64,000 bases of DNA. Source: Actinomadura alba (lineage in GTDB: Bacteria; Actinomycetota; Actinomycetes; Streptosporangiales; Streptosporangiaceae). The position numbers and the translations under genes were made by a program. A model generated the notes under the pieces. It ran no database searches and was not told the DNA's origin. It saw only the letters and a program-made list of their open reading frames with translations. The stretch is from positions 174,448-238,447 of the forward strand of contig NZ_JABVEC010000011.1 of NCBI RefSeq assembly GCF_014323705.1. Reading direction: 5' to 3'. How positions within the stretch are numbered: position 1 is the stretch's first letter; each line of letters begins with the position of its first letter. Below, in pieces: positions 19,717 to 28,515 of the stretch.

Positions 19717-20532
19717 GTGACCGATCTGCGTACGCCGCCGGTCAACGACGGCGAGTCAACCGGGCCCCGCCACCCGACCCGGCTGTTCTCACAGCGCGCC
19801 CGCGAATACGCCTACCACAAGCCCCTGCAGCGCATTCAGGTGCTCGAGGCGGGCTGCGGCTGGGGGAACGGCCTCGATCTCGGGGAGAAGGAGCGGCACG
19901 TCACCGGCGTCGACGTCGACACGCCTGCCGTTCGCGCGCACACCAGCGGCCGGGCCGACCTCGACGCCTGGCACCTCGGTGACCTGCGCACCGTGCCCAT
20001 GCCACCGCGCATGTACGACATCGTGCACGCGCACTTCCTCATCGACCGGGTCGCACACGCCGAGCTCGTGCTCGACCGGTTCGTCGCCGCGTTGAAGCCC
20101 GGCGGGCTGCTGCTCATGCGGTTCCGCGACCGCGACACCGCCTTCGGCTTCGTCGACCGCGTGCTGCCGCGCTGGCTGCGCGCGCTGGCGTGGCAGGTGC
20201 TGTCCCGGCGCGCCGGCGACGTCCCGGGCCCCGGTGCCCGTCCGGACGCGGCGGACGCCCCGCTCGGCCCTGACGGCACGCCCCCGCCCGCGGTGTACGA
20301 GACCATCGCCTCGCTCAGCGGCATGCAGTGGTACTGCGTGATGCGCGGTCTGATGATCGCTGAGGAGTACACCTCGCTCGACACCGTGGCCGCCTTCGGC
20401 CGCTGGAGCCACTTCGTCAACGGCCTCTGCCGGGCGGTCGCGGGCATGTCCCGAGGGCGGCTGACCGCCGAGCACAGCGAGATCACACTGGTCATCCGCA
20501 AGCCCGAGAACCGGCTCGCCCGCGTCATCTGA
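19717..20532 (+). CDS. Class I SAM-dependent methyltransferase
   Basis: 271 residues. Motif I is QVLEAGCGWGNGLDLG (about 41-56), motif II VTGVDVDTPAVRAH, then YDIVHAHFLIDRVAHAE and LKPGGLLLMRFRD. A C-terminal insertion rich in Pro/Gly/Asp (about 165-190) separates the core from a helical tail. Methyl acceptor is unknown. GTG start at 19717; a weak TACGCT sits close upstream so the message could be leaderless. It is the first gene of the rightward polysaccharide/sulfur region, but a link to that pathway is not shown. Confidence 0.78.
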   Translation: MTDLRTPPVNDGESTGPRHPTRLFSQRAREYAYHKPLQRIQVLEAGCGWGNGLDLGEKERHVTGVDVDTPAVRAHTSGRADLDAWHLGDLRTVPMPPRMYDIVHAHFLIDRVAHAELVLDRFVAALKPGGLLLMRFRDRDTAFGFVDRVLPRWLRALAWQVLSRRAGDVPGPGARPDAADAPLGPDGTPPPAVYETIASLSGMQWYCVMRGLMIAEEYTSLDTVAAFGRWSHFVNGLCRAVAGMSRGRLTAEHSEITLVIRKPENRLARVI

Positions 20533-20655
20533 CATCTCCCGGGATCACGGTGTTCGGGGTGAGACCTCCCATTGTGTTCCCTGGATGTGCGCCAGGGCCT
20601 GACCAGCATTAACGTGTGGAAGGTTGGACCTGTGCTGAGCTGAGCGGAGAGTCAT

Positions 20656-22266
20656 GTGACCGCCGAACACAACTTTTCCGACCTGCCGACGTGGGCGCCC
20701 GACTTCGCCGAGCTGGCGGACCTCGAGCTGCTGCTGTCCGGGGCCTTCGCTCCCCTGACCGGTTTCCTCGGCTCGATCGACACCGCCGCGGTCATCGCGG
20801 GCGGCCGGCTGGCCGACGGCACGCCATGGCCGGTCCCGATCGTGTTGACGGTGCCCGAGGAGCTCACCAAGGAAGAGCGGCTCATCCTGCAGGACCCCGA
20901 GGGGCTTCCGCTGGCCGTCCTGCGCGTCACCGAGGCGTGGCACGACGCCGCGACGGGCACGCACCGGCTCGCGGGCCCGGTCAAGGCGCTCCGCGATCCC
21001 GCGCACGGGCCCTTCCGCGGCCTGCGCCGCCGGCCCGCCGACCTCGCGTTCACCGACGACGGCGCGTCCGCCCCGGCCGTGGAGACCGCGACGGTCCCCG
21101 GAGCGCCGGCCACGGCGTGTCCGGTGCTGGCGGTGGCCACCCGTGAACCCCTGCACCGCCGCCAACTGGGCCAGCTCAAGCAGGTCACCGAGAAGCTCAC
21201 CGCCGGGGTGGGCCTGCGGCCGCCGAACGGCATCGACGGCGTGCGGGTCCTCGTCCTGGCGCTCATGTCCGACGAGCACGAAGACGCGCTCGTGCGCGCG
21301 CTGCTGGCCGTGCGCCGCGAACTGCCGGAGGGCGCGCTCATCGTGCCGGTGCCGCTGACCAGACGTACGGATCCCGTTCGCGACCTCCGCCTGCGCTCCC
21401 ATGTGGCGGAGGCGTACGGCGCCACGCACCTGTTCGGCGACCCGGCCGAGGTGGACGAGGCGGCGGGCGCCCTGGCGGCGAACGGGCTCGGCGCCGAGAC
21501 GTACGGCACCGCCATCCCGCTGATCGTGCCCGAGCCCTGGGCCTACGACGCCGACGTCGAGGTCTGGCGGCCGGTCGCCAAGATCGAAGCCGACCACGCC
21601 AGAGTCGAGCTGACCCGGACCGACGTCGACGAGATGCTCGACCGGGGCGACCCGATCCCCGAGTGGTTCACCCCGCCGGCCGTCGCGACCGAGTTGGCCG
21701 CCGCCCGGCCGCCGCGCCACCGCCGGGGCGTCACGGTCTTCTTCACCGGCCTGTCCGGTTCGGGCAAGTCGACGATCGCACGCGGGCTCACCGACGCCCT
21801 CATCGAGCGGACCTCCCGCACGGTGAGCCTGCTCGACGGTGATGTCGTGCGCCGGTTGCTGTCCGCCGGGCTGACCTTCTCGAAGACCGACCGTGACCTC
21901 AACGTCCGCCGGATCGGCTACGTCGCCGCCGAGGTGACCCGCCATGGCGGCGTGGCCGTCTGTGCGCCGATCGCCCCCTATGCCGCGACCCGCGCGCAGG
22001 TACGCCGGATGGTGTCCGCCACCGGCGACTTCCTGCTGATCCACGTGGCCACGCCGCTGGCGGAGTGCGAGCGCCGCGATCGCAAGGGTCTCTACGCCAA
22101 GGCGCGCGCGGGACTCGTTCCCGAGTTCACCGGGATCTCCGACCCCTACGAGGAGCCGGACGACGCCGATCTGGTGCTCGACACCTCCGCCTGCACGCCG
22201 GAGGAGGCCGTCACCGCGGTGCTCGAGTTGCTGACCGCCGGAGGCTGGGTCCGCTCCGCGTCCTGA
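20656..22266 (+). CDS. cysC: APS kinase with degenerate N-terminal ATP-sulfurylase domain
   Basis: 536 residues in three parts. Residues 1-130 are the PUA-like ATP-sulfurylase N-domain (LELLLSGAFAPLTGFLGS). Residues 150-345 correspond to the sulfurylase catalytic domain, but the QxRNPxHxxH motif reads ATREPLHRRQ and the GRDHAG motif is missing (ATHLFGDP). Residues 360-530 are a complete APS kinase: FFTGLSGSGKST, LLDGDVVRRLL, DLNVRRIGYVAAE, KGLYAKARAGL. It should phosphorylate APS to PAPS, the sulfate donor for the sulfotransferase 6 kb away, while CysDN makes APS. GTG start. Its end overlaps the converging PAP2 gene by 121 bp. Confidence 0.88.
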   Translation: MTAEHNFSDLPTWAPDFAELADLELLLSGAFAPLTGFLGSIDTAAVIAGGRLADGTPWPVPIVLTVPEELTKEERLILQDPEGLPLAVLRVTEAWHDAATGTHRLAGPVKALRDPAHGPFRGLRRRPADLAFTDDGASAPAVETATVPGAPATACPVLAVATREPLHRRQLGQLKQVTEKLTAGVGLRPPNGIDGVRVLVLALMSDEHEDALVRALLAVRRELPEGALIVPVPLTRRTDPVRDLRLRSHVAEAYGATHLFGDPAEVDEAAGALAANGLGAETYGTAIPLIVPEPWAYDADVEVWRPVAKIEADHARVELTRTDVDEMLDRGDPIPEWFTPPAVATELAAARPPRHRRGVTVFFTGLSGSGKSTIARGLTDALIERTSRTVSLLDGDVVRRLLSAGLTFSKTDRDLNVRRIGYVAAEVTRHGGVAVCAPIAPYAATRAQVRRMVSATGDFLLIHVATPLAECERRDRKGLYAKARAGLVPEFTGISDPYEEPDDADLVLDTSACTPEEAVTAVLELLTAGGWVRSAS

Positions 22267-23057
22267 TCCGGGCCCTGGCCGGTTCCGGCCGGGAGCAGGG
22301 CCCGGCCCGCGAAGACGGCGACGCCGAGCAGCATGACTCCTACGGCCCAGCCCCCAAGGACATCGGTCACCCAGTGCTTGTTGAGATAGGTCCGGCTGTA
22401 GCCCTCGACGAACGCCAGCGTGGCGATCAGCGCCCAGCCGAGACCTTGCCAGCGGCGGCCGGCGCGAGTGTAGGCCAACACCAGGAAGACCACCGACCCG
22501 TAGATGACGACGGTGCGCACGCAGCCCCCGGACGGGTAGGTGCCGAGGGTGGTCGGGGGGTGGCCACGGTCGACGATCTTCGCCAGCCCCGCCTGTGCGT
22601 ACTTCTGCACGACGATCACAGACCCGATCAGGACGGGCGGAACCCAGCGGCGGCTCGGCGCCAGGAGCATAAGGCCGACCGCTGCCACCACTCCGAACCC
22701 GCGAGTCTGCGGAATGTTCCCCACCTGACCGACGACATTCATCACGTGCGCCCAGTTCGGCTCGTGAATCCGTTCGACCCAATGGAAGACCGGCCAGTCC
22801 ACCGGGCCCTCGATCAATGCCAGTGCCTCGCCCAGGGCGAGGCCCGCGGCCGTCGACAGGAAGATGCCTGCACCGAAGAACAACACGAAGCCGCCGACCG
22901 GGCCGAGCGTGGCGACCGCCTGCGCCCTCGCCTCGCCGAGCGGGCGGGTCCAGGAGGCGAGCCGCCCGCCACGGTCAGCCGGTCGGCCGAAGCACAGGGC
23001 GAAAAACAGGAAGACCAATGGTGCGCCCAGCACCCCGGCCAGAATGCCCACGATCAT
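22146..23057 (-). CDS. PAP2-family membrane phosphatase
   Basis: 303 residues with about five to six membrane helices. PAP2 motifs: KIVDRGHPP (motif 1, K-x6-RP-like with RG), YPSGGCVRT (motif 2, usually PSGH) and SRTYLNKHWVTDVLGG (motif 3). The family dephosphorylates lipid pyrophosphates such as undecaprenyl-PP on the outer face, which would recycle the polysaccharide carrier. The motif 2 His is Gly here. Start ATG at 23057 precedes the first helix; longer starts are possible. The last 40 codons overlap the cysC gene on the other strand and encode a Ser/Thr-rich tail. Confidence 0.75.
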   Translation of the reverse strand: MIVGILAGVLGAPLVFLFFALCFGRPADRGGRLASWTRPLGEARAQAVATLGPVGGFVLFFGAGIFLSTAAGLALGEALALIEGPVDWPVFHWVERIHEPNWAHVMNVVGQVGNIPQTRGFGVVAAVGLMLLAPSRRWVPPVLIGSVIVVQKYAQAGLAKIVDRGHPPTTLGTYPSGGCVRTVVIYGSVVFLVLAYTRAGRRWQGLGWALIATLAFVEGYSRTYLNKHWVTDVLGGWAVGVMLLGVAVFAGRALLPAGTGQGPDQDAERTQPPAVSNSSTAVTASSGVQAEVSSTRSASSGSS

Positions 23058-23235
23058 CCGCAGAGTGTCGCACGAGGACCTGGCCCATGGCGATTGAGTG
23101 ACATTAAGGCGGTGTTTCCCCAAAGCCGCGCGGGGGAGCGCGCATGACATCTCGATCACGCAAACACGCGTTCTACACAGTCGGATATGTGCCATCATCA
23201 TGAACTCTTGCCAGTCGCCCCTTAAGGAAACACAC

Positions 23236-24504
23236 ATGCGCCGACGTCTCATCGCGGTGGCGACCGCAGCTCTAGTCAGCACCCTGAGCGTGATCCCGGC
23301 CGCGAACGCGGACCTGAAGCAGTCCGCGGTGGTCTCGGCCAACCCGTCCAACTCCACCCCCCACGTCCTCGACGGCACCGTACGGGCGATCGCGGTCGTC
23401 GGCACCAAGGTCGTCGTAGGCGGCAACTTCGAGAAGGTGCGCGAAGCGGGCACGGGCAAGCCCGAGATCGCGCGTCACAACATCTTCGCCTTCGACGCGG
23501 CGACCGGGAAGGTCGACGCGACCTTCAAGCCGAAGCTCGACGGCACCGTCTACGCCCTGCAGCCGGGACCGTCCAACACCGTCTACGCCGGCGGCTCGTT
23601 CGCCTTCGTCAACGGCGTCGGGCTCGGGGCCCTCGCCCAGCTCAAGGTTCCCGCGGGCACGGCCGTCACCACCTTCAAGCCGAGGGTCGGCGGTGGCCTG
23701 GTGTTCACGATGGTCCGGCGCAACGCCAACATCTACATCGGCGGCAAGTTCACCAAGGTGGCCACCAAGCCCCGCACGATGCTCGCCCGGGTCAACGCCA
23801 CGACCGGGGCCGTCGACGACAACTTCAACCTGGCCGTGAGCACGCCGCGACAGGGTGAGCTAAAGGTCTTCAACCTCGCGGTGAACCCGCAGGACACCCG
23901 GCTGCTCATCAACGGCACGTTCACCAAGGTGGCCGGCCAGCGCCGCTACCAGATCGCGATGATCGACACCACCAAGAAGCCGGTCGCGCTGACCACCTGG
24001 GCGACCGAGCGTTACGCCACCCCCTGCAACATCAACGCCTTCGACACCTACATGCGCGGCATGGACTTCGCTCCCGACGGCTCGTACTTCGTGGTGGTCA
24101 CCACGGGCGGCCCCGGCGGCACCACGCAGCTGTGCGACACCGCGGCCCGCTGGGAGACGGCCAAGACCGGTTCCGGCCAGCAGCCCACCTGGGTCAACTA
24201 CACCGGCGGCGACACGCTGCTGTCGGTGTCGGTCACTGGGGCGGCGGTCTACGTCGGAGGTCACCAGCGCTGGCAGGACAACCCGCAGGGCCGCGACTTT
24301 GCCGGACCAGGCGCGGTGTCCCGGCCGGGCATCGCCGCCCTCGAACCGCTCAAGGGCAAGGCGCTGGCCTGGAACCCGACCCGCACGCGCGGACACGGCG
24401 TCGAGGCGCTCGTGGCCACGCCGACCGGGCTGTGGGTCGGTAGTGACACCGACCAGCTCGGCAAGGAGTACCACGGCAGGGTCGGGTTCTTCCCGCTCCC
24501 CTGA
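23236..24504 (+). CDS. Secreted Delta-60-repeat beta-propeller protein
   Basis: 422 residues. A Sec signal peptide ends after PAANA (about residue 26). The mature protein is built of repeats of the Delta-60 kind, each with VYAGGSFAFVNG, IYIGGKFTKVA, LLINGTFTKVAGQ or AVYVGGHQRW followed by FDAATGKVDATFKP-like strands. This predicts a beta-propeller outside the cell. Specific function is unknown; propellers of this type are common in actinobacterial secretomes and often near exopolysaccharide genes. ATG at 23236 has AAGGA upstream. A strong terminator hairpin follows the stop. Confidence 0.8.
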   Translation: MRRRLIAVATAALVSTLSVIPAANADLKQSAVVSANPSNSTPHVLDGTVRAIAVVGTKVVVGGNFEKVREAGTGKPEIARHNIFAFDAATGKVDATFKPKLDGTVYALQPGPSNTVYAGGSFAFVNGVGLGALAQLKVPAGTAVTTFKPRVGGGLVFTMVRRNANIYIGGKFTKVATKPRTMLARVNATTGAVDDNFNLAVSTPRQGELKVFNLAVNPQDTRLLINGTFTKVAGQRRYQIAMIDTTKKPVALTTWATERYATPCNINAFDTYMRGMDFAPDGSYFVVVTTGGPGGTTQLCDTAARWETAKTGSGQQPTWVNYTGGDTLLSVSVTGAAVYVGGHQRWQDNPQGRDFAGPGAVSRPGIAALEPLKGKALAWNPTRTRGHGVEALVATPTGLWVGSDTDQLGKEYHGRVGFFPLP

Positions 24505-24519
24505 GCCGCAGCCGACGAG

Positions 24520-24547
24520 GTGGCCACCGAGTTCACTCGGTGGCCAC
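24520..24547 (+). terminator. Strong hairpin after the Delta-60 protein gene
   Basis: Perfect 12-bp stem GTGGCCACCGAG / CTCGGTGGCCAC with a 4-nt loop TTCA, starting 16 bp after the stop. Confidence 0.8.
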
Positions 24548-24612
24548 TGGCGTTTCACCAGATTGTCGATCCGAGTGGCCTAGCCGACGCGGCAAAACTA
24601 TGATTCACCGCC

Positions 24613-25770
24613 ATGACTGCCCCAAAGAACCCCCGCCGGCCGGTACCGGGAAGACCCCGCCGGTCGGCGCCGAAGAGCCGCACATGGCTATGGGCAGGCA
24701 TCGCCGCGGCGGGCGCGCTGGCCTGTGCAGTGGCCATCGGTGTCGCCGTCATCGACACCGGCTCGCCGACCGCGGCCGCGGGGCCGATCCGCTCCGGCCA
24801 GTCCGAGTCGAGCCCGGGCAGCGGCACCCCCGCCGGGAAGCCGCGCAAGTGCACGGTCTCGGCGCTGCTCGTGCCCTCGTGCGGCGCCTGGTGGGGGGTG
24901 ACGCCGGGCGCCTTCAGCGGACAGCGGCCGCAGCCGGCGCTCAACACCTTCGAACGGCGTACCGGCCGCACCGTCGACATCTTCCACTACTTCCACAAGG
25001 GCAAGAAGCTCTTCCCTACCCCCGCCGAGATCGCCATCGCCCGGGAACCGGGCAAGAACCGCAAGCTGCTGCTGAACTGGAAGCCCGACGACGGCGAGTC
25101 GTGGGCGAAGGTGGCGAACGGCTCGATGGACGCGCACATCGACCGGTTGTCCGCGCACATCAAGGCCAACTACCGTGAGCGCTTCTGGCTCGTCCTGCAC
25201 CACGAGCCCGAGGAGGAGGTACGGCTGCAGCCGGGCTCCGGCTACACGCCCGCCGACTACAGCAAGATGTTCCGCCGCGTCGTACAGCGATTCCGCAAGA
25301 ACGGCGTGAAGAACGTGCTCTTCACGGTCGCCTACCGCGGCTACTCGAACTGGACCGTCAAACCCTGGTTCATGCAGCTCTACCCCGGTGCCGACGTGGT
25401 CGACTGGGTGGCGTTCGACCCCTACGTCAAGGGCCCGCAGACACCGGACTTCGCTTCGCTCATCGACAAGGCGGCACCGCTCGAACACGACCAGGGCTAT
25501 CCGGGCTTCTACTCCTGGTCGCAGACCCGGATGCCGGGTAAGCCACTGATGATCGCCGAGTGGGGGATCCTGAACGAGAAGACCACTCCCGCCGAACGGG
25601 TCGCGTTCTTCCGCAGCGTCGGCGAGCAGATCAAGAACTATCCCCGGCTCAAGGCGCTGGTGTACTTCGAGGCGCCGCACGGCGGCCTGGGCGACTCGCA
25701 GGTGCACACCGACCCGGCCACGCTGCGCGCCTTCCGCTGGCTGGGCCGGCGGCCGCACTTCAACCCCTGA
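24613..25770 (+). CDS. GH26-like glycoside hydrolase, signal-anchored (first of three)
   Basis: 385 residues. N-terminal basic stretch and one membrane helix (TWLWAGIAAAGALACAVAIG, about 29-48) that may be an anchor. The catalytic part resembles the GH26 (beta-mannanase/lichenase) TIM barrel: WWGVTPGAF, FWLVLHHEPEEE with the likely acid/base Glu, VAYRGYSNW, VDWVAFDPYVKG and PLMIAEWGIL with the likely nucleophile Glu. It would cut a beta-linked polysaccharide at the cell surface. Two relatives lie at 35616 and 36770 in the same locus, suggesting roles in trimming or releasing the glycan made here. Confidence 0.8.
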   Translation: MTAPKNPRRPVPGRPRRSAPKSRTWLWAGIAAAGALACAVAIGVAVIDTGSPTAAAGPIRSGQSESSPGSGTPAGKPRKCTVSALLVPSCGAWWGVTPGAFSGQRPQPALNTFERRTGRTVDIFHYFHKGKKLFPTPAEIAIAREPGKNRKLLLNWKPDDGESWAKVANGSMDAHIDRLSAHIKANYRERFWLVLHHEPEEEVRLQPGSGYTPADYSKMFRRVVQRFRKNGVKNVLFTVAYRGYSNWTVKPWFMQLYPGADVVDWVAFDPYVKGPQTPDFASLIDKAAPLEHDQGYPGFYSWSQTRMPGKPLMIAEWGILNEKTTPAERVAFFRSVGEQIKNYPRLKALVYFEAPHGGLGDSQVHTDPATLRAFRWLGRRPHFNP

Positions 25771-25930
25771 TCAGAGGCGCCGCGCCCGGCCGGGTCTCCG
25801 CCGCACCCGGCCGGGTGCAGTGCCCGAGGGCGGTCCTCCGGCCGTCGGCGGTACAGTTCGCCCGGCGGGCGGGCTTGGCCGCCTCACGGCACGGACCAGA
25901 CCTTCGCGGCGCAGAGACGGAATCCGGATT

Positions 25931-27328
25931 GTGACTCTCACGACACCCGCGATCGCCGAACCCACCCGGGAGAACGGCCCGGCCACCGCGGCGACACGGC
26001 ACGAGGGGTCGCGCCGGCCACGCGCGGGCTGGCCGCTGGCCGTCGTGTTCCTCGGCTTTCCGTTGTGGTGGGTCCTCGGCCTGGGCGCGTTCATCTTCAT
26101 GATCATGGCAGTGCCCATGGCGGTGTTCCTCTACCGCCGGCGCGCCACTCTGGTGGTCCCCCGGGGCTTTGGCGCCTGGCTGCTGTTCCTCGTCTGGGCC
26201 CTGCTTGGAGTGGCGGTCCTGTGGGCCGACGCCCCGGGGGCCGTCACGGGCGGCGGGTTCAGCCGGGTGCTCGTCTTCGGCTGGCGGATGACCTGGTACC
26301 TCTCGTGCACGATCGCCCTGCTGTACGTCGGCAATCTGCGTGAGGACGAGCTGCCCAGCGACCGGATCGGCCGGCTGCTCGGCTACATGTTCGTCGTCAC
26401 CACCGCGGGCGGCCTGCTCGGGTCGTTCTTCCCACAGTTGCAGCTCACCTCGCTGATGGAGATCATCCTGCCGCAGGGACTCGCCACCAACGACTTCCTG
26501 CATGACGCGATCCATCCGAAGACCGCCACGATGGAGACCATCACCGGCGTCGTGCAGGCCCGCCCGATGGCCCCCTTCGCCTACGCCAACACCTGGGGCG
26601 CCGCCTACGCGTTCTTCCTGCCTTACTTCGGCATCACCTGGATCGTGCGAGGGAACAAGTGGCGGCGGCTGGCGGCCGGTCCGATCCTGCTGGTCTCGCT
26701 GTGGCCGGTGGTCTACTCCCTCGACCGCGGGCTGTGGGTCGCGCTCGGGCTCATGGCGGCGTTCGTCATGCTCAAGATGATCCTCTGGCGCGGTGGCAGG
26801 GCCATCGCGTGGACCCTGGTCGTCCTCGCGGTCGGCGGCGTGGTCTTCGCCGTGTCCCCGCTGCCCGGCTTGATCGAGAAACGGCTGGACAACCCGCACA
26901 GCAACAACCGCCGGTACCTGCTCACCGAGCAGACCATCCGCAGCACGCTGACCGGTTCGCCGGTCGTCGGGTTCGGGACCACCCGCAACGTGCAGGGCAA
27001 CCTCGTGACGCTCGGCGGCGGCAGCCGCCCCGACTGCAAGGCATGCGGGGCACCGCCGCTGGGCACCCAGGGCCATCTGTGGTTGTTGATCTTTGCGAAC
27101 GGTCTCGTCGGAGCCGCCGCGTTCCTGTTCTTCTTCGCCATACGATTTGTACGACATTGGCGGGATAGATCGGCCTATGGGATGGCCGGGTGTTGCGCGT
27201 TGCTGTCCTTCGGACTGTTCGCACTCATTTATGACCTGGTGGAGGTACCGCTGTACACCGTCATGATCGCGGTCGCGCTGATGTGGCGGGCCCAGCGCGA
27301 CACCCTCAAGGCACGGGTGCGGCGATGA
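25931..27328 (+). CDS. Wzy/O-antigen-ligase-like membrane polymerase
   Basis: 465 residues with roughly ten to twelve hydrophobic segments (for example AVVFLGFPLWWVLGLGAFIF, VVPRGFGAWLLFLVWALLG) and a larger outside loop around residues 310-400 containing RYLLTEQTIRS and VGFGTTRNVQGN. This layout and the ending GQGHLWLLIF-type segment fit the Wzy_C/O-antigen ligase group, which joins lipid-linked repeat units on the outer face. GTG at 25931 is taken as start because upstream in-frame sequence is low complexity. Its stop overlaps the next start (ATGA), opening a row of coupled genes up to 29381. Confidence 0.78.
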   Translation: MTLTTPAIAEPTRENGPATAATRHEGSRRPRAGWPLAVVFLGFPLWWVLGLGAFIFMIMAVPMAVFLYRRRATLVVPRGFGAWLLFLVWALLGVAVLWADAPGAVTGGGFSRVLVFGWRMTWYLSCTIALLYVGNLREDELPSDRIGRLLGYMFVVTTAGGLLGSFFPQLQLTSLMEIILPQGLATNDFLHDAIHPKTATMETITGVVQARPMAPFAYANTWGAAYAFFLPYFGITWIVRGNKWRRLAAGPILLVSLWPVVYSLDRGLWVALGLMAAFVMLKMILWRGGRAIAWTLVVLAVGGVVFAVSPLPGLIEKRLDNPHSNNRRYLLTEQTIRSTLTGSPVVGFGTTRNVQGNLVTLGGGSRPDCKACGAPPLGTQGHLWLLIFANGLVGAAAFLFFFAIRFVRHWRDRSAYGMAGCCALLSFGLFALIYDLVEVPLYTVMIAVALMWRAQRDTLKARVRR

Positions 27329-28515
27329 CCGCGGAAGACTGGCTGGAGACGGTGGCGGTGCTGTGGCCCGGCGCGCGGGTCGATGTCGTGGGCCACGACG
27401 CGGCGGACGCCCGGCCCGGTCAACGGGAGTTCGCGTTCCTGCCGGACGCCGAACGCCCGCGGTTGCTGCTGCCGAGCAGCCCGCGCGCGGCCGCCACCGC
27501 GCTCCGCCGCTACAGCCATGATCTGACGATCCCGCAGCGGGTGTCGCGGAGCCTGGCCGCCACCGCCATGCGCACCGGCCTGCCGCAGCGGACACTGCGC
27601 GACCGGCTCCGGGTGGTCGAGGACGGCCGGAGCGGAAGCATCGAGGACCGGCTCGGCGGCATTCTGGGTGAACCGGTGGTCGTGAGCGTGGGCCTGGGCA
27701 CTGCGCGGGCCAACCGCAAGCCGATCCTGCACGTGTTGAGCCGTACGGGGCGTCCGCTGGCATTCGTCAAGGTGGGCGACACCGGCACCGCCCGCGACCT
27801 GGTCGCCCAGGAGGCCGCGGCACTGGAGTTCCTCTCGAACACCGGGCTGGAGAGCGTCGCCGTCCCGCGGGTGCTGCACCACGGGCCCTGGAACGAATTG
27901 ACGCTGCTGGTGCTCTCGCCCCTGCCCACGAGCGCCCGCGGCTGGCGGCCCCGCCGCAACGTGCCCGTCGCCGCCATGCGCGAGCTCTTCGCCGTCGCCG
28001 GAGTGGCGAGCGGCACGCTTGCCGGCAGCCGGTTCTGGACGCGTCTACGCGACGTCCCCGCGCGGGTGTCGGACGCCGAGGAGGCCGGCCGGCTGAACTC
28101 CGTGATCGACCGGGTCGGCCGTGCGTACGGCGATCAGCCCCTGCGGTTCGGTGCCTGGCACGGCGACTGGACGCCGTGGAACATGGCGTGGCACCGCGGC
28201 AAGGTACAACTCTGGGACTGGGAACGGTTCGCCCGCGACGTGCCGGCCGGTTTCGATCTGCTGCACTGCAACCTGCAAGAGGCGATGCGTACGGCACCCG
28301 GCCGGCCCTATGCCACCTGGCCGGTCGGCGGTATCCGCTCGCTGACCGAGTTCGGTGTGACCGGTCGCGCCGCGGCGGCGACGCTTGAGCTCTACTTCGT
28401 GGAGCTGTGCTGCCGGTACCTGCTCGCCGCCCAAGGCCCCACAGGCGCGCCCCTGCGCGACCAGGCCGACCGGTTGCTCTCGCTGCTCCAGATCAACGCC
28501 GGGAGAAGTGCATGA
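27325..28515 (+). CDS. APH-fold phosphotransferase in the polysaccharide operon
   Basis: 396 residues. The C-terminal two thirds follow the aminoglycoside-phosphotransferase/choline-kinase fold: a lysine in LAFVKVGD (about 149), the catalytic HGDWTPWN (279-286, pattern HxDxxxxN) and the metal-binding WDWE (297-300). The first 100 residues have no clear relatives. It likely phosphorylates a small molecule, sugar or lipid. Its 4-nt overlaps with the polymerase before and the sulfotransferase after make it part of the polysaccharide pathway; an antibiotic-resistance role is unlikely in this setting. Substrate unknown. Confidence 0.75.
   Translation: MTAEDWLETVAVLWPGARVDVVGHDAADARPGQREFAFLPDAERPRLLLPSSPRAAATALRRYSHDLTIPQRVSRSLAATAMRTGLPQRTLRDRLRVVEDGRSGSIEDRLGGILGEPVVVSVGLGTARANRKPILHVLSRTGRPLAFVKVGDTGTARDLVAQEAAALEFLSNTGLESVAVPRVLHHGPWNELTLLVLSPLPTSARGWRPRRNVPVAAMRELFAVAGVASGTLAGSRFWTRLRDVPARVSDAEEAGRLNSVIDRVGRAYGDQPLRFGAWHGDWTPWNMAWHRGKVQLWDWERFARDVPAGFDLLHCNLQEAMRTAPGRPYATWPVGGIRSLTEFGVTGRAAAATLELYFVELCCRYLLAAQGPTGAPLRDQADRLLSLLQINAGRSA

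Noticed and set aside
27325..28515. Aminoglycoside resistance gene
   Set aside because: Although the APH-type kinase motif is present, the gene overlaps polysaccharide genes on both sides, so a biosynthetic role is more likely.
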